Origin: Bryobacteraceae bacterium
GTDB taxonomy: Bacteria; Acidobacteriota; Terriglobia; Bryobacterales; Bryobacteraceae
Assembly: GCA_947456995.1 (NCBI GenBank)
Contig: CANGVB010000326.1
Location: 1-5,198 of the forward strand
Direction of reading: 5' to 3'
Length of the DNA stretch: 5,198 bases
Shown here: one piece after another, positions 1-5,022 of the stretch
Numbering within the stretch: the first letter of the stretch is position 1
Layout of the letters: each line of letters opens with the position of its first letter
The notes under the pieces: model-generated
Database searches by the model: none
The model's input: the letters and a program-made list of their open reading frames with translations, nothing else
Told to the model about the DNA's origin: nothing
Translations under genes and position numbers: made by a program

Positions 1-900
1 TATGACCCTGCCACCAAGCAGATTGTAGAGAAGTTCAGCGTGGGCAAGGGCAAGAACGTTGAGCCGCAACATGTCGTGCCCTCGTGGGACATGACGCGGA
101 TCTTTGCCACCAACGACTTGAACAATACCCTGGCAGAGATCGACCCGATGACCGGCAAATTGATGACGATCCACAACGTTGCCGACCCTTACAACATGTA
201 TTACACGCCGGATGGCAAGTACATGGTGGTGATGGCCGAACGGTTGCGGCGTATCGACCTGCGCGACCCGCAAACGCTGAAGCTGGTGAAGTCGATCAAG
301 GTGCCTTGCAAGGGCGTAAATCATGCCGACTATTCCGGTGACGGCAAGTACCTGATTGCCTCCTGTGAGTTCTCAGCCGAGATCCTCAAGATCGATATGG
401 TGAATTTCGTTGTGCTCGGCAGCATTGCTTTGCCCACGGGCGCGATGCCGCAAGATACGCGTGTGGGCCCGGACGGCAAGACCTTTTATGTCGCCGACAT
501 GATGAGCCACGGGATGCATGTGATCGACGGAGACAGCTTCAAGAAGACGGAATTCATCGCGACAGGCAAGGGTTGCCACGGGCTCTATCCCAGCCGCGAT
601 ACCAAGCAGCTCTACATCACCAATCGCGGTGAAGGCACGATCTCGGTAATGGACTTTGCCACGCGCAAGCTGGTTGGACTGTGGAAGATTCCCGGTGGTG
701 GTTCACCCGACATGGGTGGTGTATCGGCTGACGGGAAGATGTTCTGGGTTTCTGGCCGTTACCACCACGAGATCTATGGCTTTGATACGACCACGGGTCA
801 GTTAACAGACCGGGTGAAGGTAGGACGTGGCCCCCACGGGCTTTGCATCTTCCCTCAGCCCGGCCGCTATTCGCTGGGACATACCGGGAACTACCGGTAA
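1..900 (+). CDS. YVTN/YncE-type beta-propeller protein (3' part)
   Basis: The frame is open from base 1 to a TAA at 898-900, giving 299 visible residues; the 5' end lies outside the window. The GTG at 40 is in frame but is probably an internal valine, because propeller sequence (DPATKQIVEKF) continues upstream of it. Repeated units of about 45 residues carry the YVTN-type pattern: a strand ending in D-G-K-x-(M/F/L) such as TPDGKYMVV, SGDGKYLIA, GPDGKTFYVAD and SADGKMFWVSG, followed by a (F/I)D-x-x-T linker such as IDPMTGKL and FDTTTGQL. Histidines recur at matching blade positions (VNHADYS, GCHGLYP, GPHGLCIFP). The C-terminus PQPGRYSLGHTGN resembles the conserved end of many YncE-family proteins, from memory. 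The family is usually exported or periplasmic, and substrates are mostly unknown. No catalytic motif is seen, so a specific function cannot be given. It ends three bases before the convergent rsgA stop. Confidence 0.85.
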   Translation, partial: YDPATKQIVEKFSVGKGKNVEPQHVVPSWDMTRIFATNDLNNTLAEIDPMTGKLMTIHNVADPYNMYYTPDGKYMVVMAERLRRIDLRDPQTLKLVKSIKVPCKGVNHADYSGDGKYLIASCEFSAEILKIDMVNFVVLGSIALPTGAMPQDTRVGPDGKTFYVADMMSHGMHVIDGDSFKKTEFIATGKGCHGLYPSRDTKQLYITNRGEGTISVMDFATRKLVGLWKIPGGGSPDMGGVSADGKMFWVSGRYHHEIYGFDTTTGQLTDRVKVGRGPHGLCIFPQPGRYSLGHTGNYR

Positions 901-903
901 CGC

Positions 904-1923
904 TTAATCCCAGTCGTCGGTGTCGCGCATGGCTTTGTGGATCACCTTCAAACGCTTCTTCTCTTTGAGCGCGGCCACCTGATCTACCTGGCGTTCTGCG
1001 TGCGCGGCTTCTTTCTTTAACTTGTGAAAAGCCTCGATGCGGGCCGGATCGATGTTTCCAACCACAGCGCAGCCTTTTTCGTGCTCGTGGTTGCAGTTGC
1101 GAAAACGGCAGCGCCTGGCGGCCTCTTCGACATCATCGAATACGTCCGGGACACTTTCGACGCCGCTCACCAGTTGCAGTTCCCTAATACCGGGCAGATC
1201 CATTAGCAGCCAACCCTGCGGCAGCAGAAAAAGCTCTCGCGATGAAGTGGTGTGCATACCGCGGCTATCGTGCTCTCGCACCTCCTGGGTGGCCTGCCGG
1301 TCCACTCCCATCAGACGGTTGAGCATCGTGGATTTGCCGACGCCGGAAGAACCGGCCAGAGCGGCAGTTTCGCCCACGCTGACAAAGTCTTCCAGTTCGC
1401 TCACTCCCCATCCGGATTGTGCGCTCATGACAACTACGGGGCAACCACCAGCGAGTTCTTTGGCCTGTCGCAAGAGGTCGGAGGGGTCGTCGACAAGGTC
1501 CGCCTTATTGAGGATCAACACTGGTCTGACTCCGCCTTCCTGGGCGAGTAGAAGATACCTTTCGATACGACGGGGGTTGAAGTCGTGGTCGAGGCCGGCT
1601 ACTACAAAAAGGACATCGAGGTTTGCTGCGAGAACCTGTTCTGTCCTTGCTTTGCCAGGTTGCTTGCGGATGATGGCCGTTTCACGTTCGAGCACGGCTT
1701 CGATAGATCCGCCGGGGCGGAGCGCAACCCAGTCGCCGGTTGTCGGCCAAAGGCCAACGGTCTGCCGGATGCGGCCGCTGGGTGCGGCCTCGATTTCGCC
1801 ATCTTCCGTCCAGACAACAAAACGTTCGCGATGCGTGAGGGCCACACGGCCTGCTATGCAATCGGGAAAGGAGGGTAGCTGTTGCGCGAAGGATTCACGC
1901 CAGCCTATTGAAATAAGATTCAT
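904..1923 (-). CDS. rsgA: Ribosome small-subunit-dependent GTPase RsgA
   Basis: This 339-residue protein is a circularly permuted GTPase that acts as a late checkpoint in 30S subunit assembly. An N-terminal OB-fold (about 20-85, with TVGLWPTTGDWVAL near 55-68) precedes the GTPase domain, whose motifs run G4-G5-G1-G2-G3, the order diagnostic of the family. G4 is NKAD (139-142), G5 is around MSAQSGWG (166-173), G1 is the P-loop GSSGVGKST (191-199), G2 is around RGMHTTSS (221-228) and G3 is DLPG (242-245). The C-terminal zinc finger is complete: Cys272, Cys277, His279 and Cys285. A basic tail (KLKKEAAHAERQ and KEKKRLK) follows. The ATG start gives the normal N-terminus and length, but no strong Shine-Dalgarno precedes it. 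The gene stands alone: divergent from larE and convergent with the propeller gene. Confidence 0.97.
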   Translation of the reverse strand: MNLISIGWRESFAQQLPSFPDCIAGRVALTHRERFVVWTEDGEIEAAPSGRIRQTVGLWPTTGDWVALRPGGSIEAVLERETAIIRKQPGKARTEQVLAANLDVLFVVAGLDHDFNPRRIERYLLLAQEGGVRPVLILNKADLVDDPSDLLRQAKELAGGCPVVVMSAQSGWGVSELEDFVSVGETAALAGSSGVGKSTMLNRLMGVDRQATQEVREHDSRGMHTTSSRELFLLPQGWLLMDLPGIRELQLVSGVESVPDVFDDVEEAARRCRFRNCNHEHEKGCAVVGNIDPARIEAFHKLKKEAAHAERQVDQVAALKEKKRLKVIHKAMRDTDDWD

Positions 1924-1938
1924 TTGAGTTTGCCTATT

Positions 1939-1958
1939 CGCGTGATGATCCTCACGCG
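1939..1958. other. Hairpin in the rsgA 5' leader region
   Basis: A perfect 7-bp inverted repeat, CGCGTGA (1939-1945) and TCACGCG (1952-1958), flanks a 6-base loop and lies 15 bases upstream of the rsgA ATG. It is nested inside a wider 9-bp inverted repeat, TTGCCTATT (1930-1938) and AATAGGCAA (1999-2007). On the rsgA transcript the small hairpin would sit in the 5' leader if transcription starts upstream of it. It may affect translation or be a protein site. There is no T-run, so it is not a terminator. Its role is unknown, and I could not identify an rsgA promoter in the 145-bp gap. Confidence 0.35.
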
Positions 1959-2056
1959 CGGGGTCTACCTGCGTCGGGGTGCCAAGCTAGCGGTTGAAAA
2001 TAGGCAATATCAGGCAGAGGCGAAACTTACCCCAAAATTAGCACAAGTCCGGCCCA

Positions 2057-2062
2057 TATAAT
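2057..2062 (+). promoter_or_regulatory. larE -10 element, predicted leaderless start
   Basis: A perfect TATAAT lies at 2057-2062 and is followed by six bases and then the larE ATG at 2069. Transcription would therefore start at or next to the A of the ATG. No convincing -35 hexamer is seen 16-18 bp upstream (that stretch is AAAATTA-like). The purine run AGGGGA between the -10 and the ATG is too close to the start codon to act as a normal Shine-Dalgarno. Confidence 0.55.
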
Positions 2063-2068
2063 AGGGGA

Positions 2069-2953
2069 ATGGCATCGCTGGTCGCCATCCAAGGCACAAC
2101 TCCAAAGCTCGACCCCATTCTGCTGGCTTCGAAAGAAGAACGTCTGATCGGGTTACTTCGCGATATGAAGCGAGTATTGATTGCTTATTCGGGCGGCACC
2201 GATTCGGCTTATCTGGCCTGGGCTGCCAAACAGGCTCTCGGCAATGAAGCCATCGCAATTACAGCCGATTCTCCGTCCATCCCGGAATCCCATAAAAGGG
2301 ATGCCGTGGATTTTGCCAAAGGGCATGGAATCCTTCACGAGATGATTCCGACCAATGAGTTTGAAAACCCGGCCTACGTTGCCAACAATCCGGATCGCTG
2401 CTTCCATTGCAAAGATGAATTGTTCCGGGTGATGGACCAGATTGCTTCTGATCGTGGATTTGAACACATCGTCTACGGCGTGAATGTGGACGACCTTGGG
2501 GACTATCGCCCCGGGCAGAGTGCGGCAAAAATCCATCAGGTGAAAGCGCCTCTGGTGGATGCTGGCTTGTCGAAGGCAGAGATTCGGGATTTGTCCTTGA
2601 GGGCGGGTCTCGAGACGTGGGACCGTCCGGCGGCGGCATGCCTTTCCTCTCGCATTCCCTACGGGACGGAGGTGACGCCTGAGAGGATTCGCGTAGTGGA
2701 AGAGGGTGAAGAAGCACTGAAGGCGATGGGCTTCCGGCAGTTCCGCGTCCGGTACCACGACAATCTGGTTCGAATTGAGATTTCGCCGGAGGAACTGGCA
2801 AAAGCTCTCAATCTAGGGTTTGCAGCGCAGGTGACTTCGATCTTTAAGGGGCTTGGTTTTCATTACGTTACCCTCGATCTCGAAGGCTACCGGCAGGGGT
2901 CCTTGAACTCGGTGCTGATGGACAAAGCTAAGGTTGGTTCTGAGTTGCACTAG
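2069..2953 (+). CDS. larE: LarE, ATP-dependent sulfur transferase for the nickel-pincer cofactor, three-cysteine type
   Basis: The product is 294 residues, close to the usual family length. LarE adenylates the nicotinate-derived carboxylate precursor and then inserts sulfur to form the pincer thiocarboxylates of the nickel cofactor used by lactate racemase and related LarA enzymes. The N-terminal PP-loop is YSGGTDSAYLAW (SGGTDS at 41-46). Other family marks are DRCFHCKDELF (109-119), YGVNVDDLGDYRPG (136-149), WDRPAAACLSSRIPYGT (184-200) and a C-terminal domain with RYHDNLVRIEI (228-238) and FHYVTLDLEGYRQGSLN (264-280). Cys111, Cys114 and Cys191 form the three-cysteine pattern of LarE proteins thought to use an iron-sulfur cluster rather than one sacrificed cysteine. 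The ATG at 2069 is chosen because the helix before the PP-loop (KEERLIGLLRDMK) must be included; the next ATG (2165) would delete it. No larB, larC or larA is in the window. An older alternative name for such proteins is PP-loop ATPase of the ExsB/NAD synthase-like class. Confidence 0.93.
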   Translation: MASLVAIQGTTPKLDPILLASKEERLIGLLRDMKRVLIAYSGGTDSAYLAWAAKQALGNEAIAITADSPSIPESHKRDAVDFAKGHGILHEMIPTNEFENPAYVANNPDRCFHCKDELFRVMDQIASDRGFEHIVYGVNVDDLGDYRPGQSAAKIHQVKAPLVDAGLSKAEIRDLSLRAGLETWDRPAAACLSSRIPYGTEVTPERIRVVEEGEEALKAMGFRQFRVRYHDNLVRIEISPEELAKALNLGFAAQVTSIFKGLGFHYVTLDLEGYRQGSLNSVLMDKAKVGSELH

Positions 2954-2982
2954 GGATTTCACCTAATTCCATCCGAACTTGG

Positions 2983-2995
2983 GTACCGTTACTCT
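2983..2995 (+). promoter_or_regulatory. Conserved block upstream of flp copy 1
   Basis: GTACCGTTACTCT begins 60 bases before the first pilin ATG and recurs exactly 61 bases before the second. The surrounding sequence has diverged between the copies, so the block has probably been kept by selection. It could contain the -10 region (TACTCT at 2990-2995 would put the start about 40 bases before the ATG) or be an activator site. No standard -35 fits well in both copies. Confidence 0.5.
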
Positions 2996-3042
2996 CGAGT
3001 CACGAAGCTTAGGTTTCGTAAATTGGAGAGGAAAATAAAACA

Positions 3043-3234
3043 ATGAACAAACTCAAGAACCTGGTGTGGAATCTGCGCATTATCAAGGACACCAAAGGTC
3101 AGGACCTGATCGAATACGCTCTGATGGCCGGTTTTGTCGCCGTCGCAGCTGGCGCAATTATGCCCGGTGTGTCTACCAGCATCAGCACCATCTTTACCAA
3201 AGTTGCCAGCGTCACTTCAGAAGCTGCTTCCTAA
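3043..3234 (+). CDS. flp: Flp family type IVb pilin, copy 1
   Basis: This 63-residue prepilin of the Flp/Fap class is the structural subunit of Tad-type adhesive pili. A basic 19-residue leader (Lys3, Lys5, Arg12, Lys15, Lys18) ends in Gly19, followed by QDLIEYALMAGFVAVAAGAI. Glu24 is at position +5 and Tyr25 at +6 after the predicted cut between Gly19 and Gln20, which matches the class III prepilin rule. The hydrophobic helix spans about 22-42. The mature subunit would be about 44 residues, normal for Flp. The short tail is rich in Ser, Thr and Ala. A purine-rich Shine-Dalgarno, GGAGAGG at 3025-3031, lies 11 bases before the ATG, and an intrinsic terminator begins 21 bases after the stop, so the gene is transcribed alone or as the end of a short transcript. 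No Tad assembly genes or prepilin peptidase are in the window. Confidence 0.95.
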   Translation: MNKLKNLVWNLRIIKDTKGQDLIEYALMAGFVAVAAGAIMPGVSTSISTIFTKVASVTSEAAS

Positions 3235-3255
3235 CACAAGTATCAATTTTCAGCG

Positions 3256-3286
3256 AAAGGCCCATCCCAAAAGGATGGGCCTTTTT
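3256..3286 (+). terminator. Rho-independent terminator of flp copy 1
   Basis: A perfect stem of 12 bp (3256-3267 with 3273-3284) contains AGGCCCATCC paired with GGATGGGCCT, closed by the loop CAAAA and ending in TTTTT (3282-3286). It lies just after the first pilin stop and should end that transcript before the second copy. Confidence 0.93.
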
Positions 3287-3320
3287 GCGTTGAGCTAAGG
3301 ATCTGGAGATAAGGAAAATG

Positions 3321-3355
3321 CTGGGGCTTGGCTTAGGATTTCCCAAGCCTCCCAG
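3321..3355. other. Stable hairpin in the pilin spacer
   Basis: Seven base pairs, GGCTTGG (3325-3331) with CCAAGCC (3343-3349), close an 11-base loop and are extended by CTGG (3321-3324) with CCAG (3352-3355) across a two-base bulge. No T-run follows on either side, so it is unlikely to be an intrinsic terminator. It could be part of a small RNA, a processing site or a protein site. It starts about 35 bases beyond the terminator of the first pilin. Confidence 0.4.
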
Positions 3356-3580
3356 TACTTGAAACGTGACAGGAAAAGGAAGATCGGAATTCTTTTTTGG
3401 TTCGCAAGAAAATCCTGAGTTCCCCTAGCCAGGAAAAGAATCGCGATACCTTGTTTATTATCAACAACTTGAATCTTTCAACCCACCAGCTGGAGATTTC
3501 AGGCGTCGACACCTTAGGAGTGAAATTGGTCAAATTCTAGGTGTGATCTAAGGGGATTGACTGATTCTAGACAAACTCAA

Positions 3581-3593
3581 GTACCGTTACTCT
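3581..3593 (+). promoter_or_regulatory. Conserved block upstream of flp copy 2
   Basis: GTACCGTTACTCT here is identical to the block at 2983-2995 and lies 61 bases before the second pilin ATG. An upstream ATTC (3564-3567) sits 17 bases before it, in the same register as ATTC at 2966-2969 in copy 1. This supports a shared promoter or operator layout rather than chance similarity. Confidence 0.5.
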
Positions 3594-3641
3594 TATCAAT
3601 GTAGAGCCAAGGCACTGCAAATTGAAGAGGAGAGAAAAACA

Positions 3642-3833
3642 ATGAACAAGCTCAAGAATCTGGTGTGGAACCTCCGCATCGTCAAGGACACCAAGGGTCA
3701 GGACCTGATCGAATACGCGTTGATGGCCGGCTTCGTAGCCGTAGCCGCCGGCGCCATCATGCCTGGTGTCTCAACCAGCATCAGCACGATCTTCACGAAG
3801 GTCGCCAGCGTAACCTCAGCAGCTGCTTCCTAG
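3642..3833 (+). CDS. flp: Flp family type IVb pilin, copy 2
   Basis: This 63-residue prepilin is identical to the upstream copy except for Ile14 to Val in the leader and Glu60 to Ala in the tail. The cut site (Gly19/Gln20), Glu24, Tyr25 and hydrophobic helix are unchanged. The coding DNA, however, differs at 26 synonymous codons. The second copy prefers G- or C-ending codons (AAG for AAA, ATC for ATT, TTC for TTT, GCC for GCA or GCT), although it uses GTA for several valines. The Shine-Dalgarno AGGAG at 3628-3632 is nine bases before the ATG, somewhat better placed than in copy 1. It has its own terminator. The tail change removes the acidic residue near the C-terminus, so the two subunits may differ slightly in surface charge or could mix in one filament. 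Confidence 0.95.
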   Translation: MNKLKNLVWNLRIVKDTKGQDLIEYALMAGFVAVAAGAIMPGVSTSISTIFTKVASVTSAAAS

Positions 3834-3856
3834 TCTGTCTGAACAAACCGTTAGTC

Positions 3857-3893
3857 GAAAGAGGCCGAGCCCAGTGCTCGGCCTCTTTCTGTT
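3857..3893 (+). terminator. Rho-independent terminator of flp copy 2
   Basis: A perfect 14-bp stem (3857-3870 with 3876-3889) pairs GAAAGAGGCCGAGC with GCTCGGCCTCTTTC around the loop CCAGT and is followed by TGTTT. The sequence is unrelated to the terminator of copy 1, although position and architecture are the same. Confidence 0.9.
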
Positions 3894-3942
3894 TATACGG
3901 TACCAGTAGGACTTTGTGTGTTCAAATGCCAACTTCTTCGCA

Positions 3943-3970
3943 TAGACAGCAGGTGGTAATGATGGATACT
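3943..3970 (+). promoter_or_regulatory. Candidate promoter for the small membrane protein gene
   Basis: TAGACA (3943-3948) is a 5-of-6 match to a -35 box and is spaced 16 bp from GATACT (3965-3970), a 4-of-6 match to a -10 box. Transcription would begin near 3977, about 20 bases before the ATG at 3996. The match is modest and could be chance, but the pilin terminator upstream means this gene needs a promoter about here. Confidence 0.35.
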
Positions 3971-3995
3971 CTTGCATCAAGAATCGTCCCATTCA

Positions 3996-4307
3996 ATGAA
4001 TACACTAGTTGGCTTCTTTCAATCGAGTCAGTTTGTGCAATTTGCATACCTGCAGGCGCTTGACCTGCTGAGCACTGCAGCATTCCTATCGCATGGGGTA
4101 GGTGAGGCAAACCCAGTCGTCCGCTGGTCTATGAGCATGGCTCCAAACCCCGTTAGCGGTTTACTTGCAGTGAAGTTGCTGGCTCTCCTTTTTGCCGTTT
4201 ACTGCATCAAGAGCCAAAGACTAGTGCTGCTGTCGAAAGTGAATATTTTCTACGCAGTGCTAATTGTGTGGAATATGGTGTGCCTGGTGATGGCAAGCCA
4301 AAACTAA
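3996..4307 (+). CDS. Small membrane protein, DUF5658-like
   Basis: This 103-residue protein has three predicted membrane helices: about 13-32 (FVQFAYLQALDLLSTAAFLS), 53-71 (GLLAVKLLALLFAVYCI) and 82-100 (VNIFYAVLIVWNMVCLVMA). Between helices 1 and 2 is GEANPVVRW (36-44). The pattern of LQxLDLLST, then GEANPVVR, then VKLLAL, then VxIVWN resembles the DUF5658 family, which has no known function; this assignment is from memory. The ATG at 3996 is preferred; a TTG at 3972 would add eight residues. Neither has a clear Shine-Dalgarno. It lies 162 bases after the second pilin and beyond that gene's terminator, so it is probably transcribed separately. Its TAA overlaps the lexA stop by four bases, and no hairpin terminator separates the convergent genes. 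Confidence 0.8.
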   Translation: MNTLVGFFQSSQFVQFAYLQALDLLSTAAFLSHGVGEANPVVRWSMSMAPNPVSGLLAVKLLALLFAVYCIKSQRLVLLSKVNIFYAVLIVWNMVCLVMASQN

Positions 4308-4936
4308 TACTTTCGCAAGACAGCCAGGACACGGCCCTGCACACTGACAATGTGCTGAGGCACCATGATGGGCTCCATCGTGGAATTGGCGGGCTGAAGA
4401 CGAATCATCTCACCGGGTTCACGGTAAAAGCGTTTGAGGGTAGTCTCCATACCATCTACCAGGGCAACCACAATATCGCCATTGCGCACGGATTGAACCT
4501 TCTCAACCAGCACAAAATCTCCACTGCAGATATGATCTTCGATCATCGAGTCGCCCCGTACCTGTAGCGCGTAGGTAGATTCGTCGCCCATGAAATCTTT
4601 GAAGGCCAAGGTTTCCTGATTGGCAACGCTCTCAACGGGCATGCCGGCAGCAATACGGCCAAGTAGCGGCACTTCAAGATCGGGCATTGTGGGCGTACCG
4701 GAATAGCTGCGACGTTCATCCAGATATTTAGCGGCGATCTCGAGCGAGCGGCTCTGGTTGAATCCGCGCTTTAGATAGCCTTTGGTTTCCAGCGAGTGGA
4801 TATGCTTGTGAACCGTCGCAAGGGAAGTGAGATCCATTCCAGATGCAATCTCTTCGTAGCTCGGAGAATAGCCGTGCTTCTCGATGAAGGTTGCCAGAAA
4901 ATCCAGAAGATCTTTTTGACGACGTGTCAGTGCCAT
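4304..4936 (-). CDS. lexA: LexA repressor, SOS response regulator
   Basis: This 210-residue protein is the self-cleaving repressor of DNA damage genes. The N-terminal winged helix-turn-helix begins MALTRRQKDLLDFL and has its recognition region around SLATVHKHIHSLETKGYLKR (38-57). A linker leads to the cleavage site GRIAAGMP, cut between Ala97 and Gly98. The S24-type peptidase domain carries the catalytic Ser130 in VRGDSM and Lys168 in TTLKRF. All residues needed for RecA-stimulated autoproteolysis are therefore present. The ATG gives the canonical N-terminus and no other start is plausible. No Shine-Dalgarno precedes it; instead a promoter directly abuts the ATG. Damage-response neighbours such as imuA, dnaE2 or recA are not seen here. 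The 3' end overlaps the convergent membrane-protein gene by four bases. Confidence 0.98.
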   Translation of the reverse strand: MALTRRQKDLLDFLATFIEKHGYSPSYEEIASGMDLTSLATVHKHIHSLETKGYLKRGFNQSRSLEIAAKYLDERRSYSGTPTMPDLEVPLLGRIAAGMPVESVANQETLAFKDFMGDESTYALQVRGDSMIEDHICSGDFVLVEKVQSVRNGDIVVALVDGMETTLKRFYREPGEMIRLQPANSTMEPIMVPQHIVSVQGRVLAVLRKY

Positions 4937-4942
4937 ACTTGC

Positions 4943-4971
4943 ATTTTAGGCGAAGAAAGATCGAATTTCAA
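4943..4971 (-). promoter_or_regulatory. lexA promoter, predicted leaderless
   Basis: Reading the minus strand, TTGAAA (4971-4966) is followed after exactly 17 bp by TAAAAT (4948-4943) and then, after six bases (GCAAGT), by the ATG. Both hexamers match the housekeeping sigma consensus at five of six positions. The expected transcription start falls on or beside the ATG, and no Shine-Dalgarno is available, so the mRNA is probably leaderless. Confidence 0.72.
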
Positions 4972-4986
4972 GCGAAAGTTTCGCTT
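4970..4986. promoter_or_regulatory. Candidate LexA operator (inverted repeat)
   Basis: AAGCGAAAGTTTCGCTT is a perfect 8+1+8 inverted repeat that overlaps the last two bases of the lexA -35 box, a position where a bound repressor would block polymerase. LexA usually represses its own gene, so this is the best operator candidate. It does not match the Escherichia coli (CTGT-N8-ACAG) or Bacillus (GAAC-N4-GTTC) SOS boxes; LexA sites are known to differ between phyla. A shorter repeat TTCG-C-CGAA lies at 4991-4999. The site is shared with the divergent gene at 5089 and could also affect it. Confidence 0.5.
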
Positions 4987-5022
4987 TTAGTTCGCCGAAT
5001 TGCGACCTAGCCTTCACCGATA

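Larger units (their letters stand above)
3290..3641. other. Non-coding spacer between the two pilin genes
   Basis: About 350 bases without a convincing gene. The only long open frame (3333-3533 on the minus strand, 66 codons) has no ribosome binding site, no recognisable domain and an odd composition, so it is not called. The spacer holds a stable hairpin at 3321-3355 and, at its right end, the conserved upstream block and leader of the second pilin. TTGACT at 3557-3562 is -35-like but lacks a -10 at standard spacing. The middle (about 3360-3550) shows nothing I can assign. Confidence 0.6.
2954..3833 (+). repeat. Ancient tandem duplication of the Flp pilin unit, offset 599 bp
   Basis: Two copies of a pilin unit lie in direct orientation, with ATGs at 3043 and 3642. 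Similarity covers the coding regions, the 23 bases before each ATG (19 of 23 identical, AAATTG at 3020 and 3619) and a perfect 13-bp block at 2983-2995 and 3581-3593. It becomes patchy further upstream: GGATT, ATTC and ACT match in register. The 24-25 bases between the 13-bp block and AAATTG have diverged, as have the terminators and the roughly 350-bp spacer. This is an old duplication, not a recent copying event. Confidence 0.8.

Noticed and set aside
40..42. GTG at 40 as the start of the propeller gene
   Set aside because: The frame is open to the window edge and upstream residues continue a propeller blade, so the true start is outside the window.
882..899. Small hairpin TACCGG/CCGGTA at the end of the propeller gene as a terminator
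   Set aside because: Only six base pairs, inside the coding end, with no T-run on either strand.
1037..1927. Long plus-strand open frame of 296 codons opposite rsgA
   Set aside because: It is the antisense shadow of rsgA; the product is Ser/Arg/Pro-rich low-complexity sequence without domains, while the minus strand has every RsgA motif.
2153..2801. Two minus-strand open frames opposite larE
   Set aside because: Both are shadows of larE, with no ribosome binding site and no family motifs.
3333..3533. Minus-strand 66-codon frame in the pilin spacer
   Set aside because: No Shine-Dalgarno, no recognisable domain and implausible composition; its end overlaps the hairpin at 3321-3355.
3610..3625. 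Sigma-54-like GGCAC...GC before the second pilin
   Set aside because: The GG and GC elements do not match at the required spacing and the stretch is not conserved before the first pilin.
2954..3833. Pilin duplication as a mobile element or recent insertion
   Set aside because: No transposase, terminal inverted repeats or target-site duplication; the silent divergence indicates an old tandem duplication.
3665..4063. Plus-strand 132-codon frame across the second pilin and its terminator
   Set aside because: It is a shifted-frame reading of the pilin gene that runs through a strong terminator hairpin; the Flp frame is clearly the real one.
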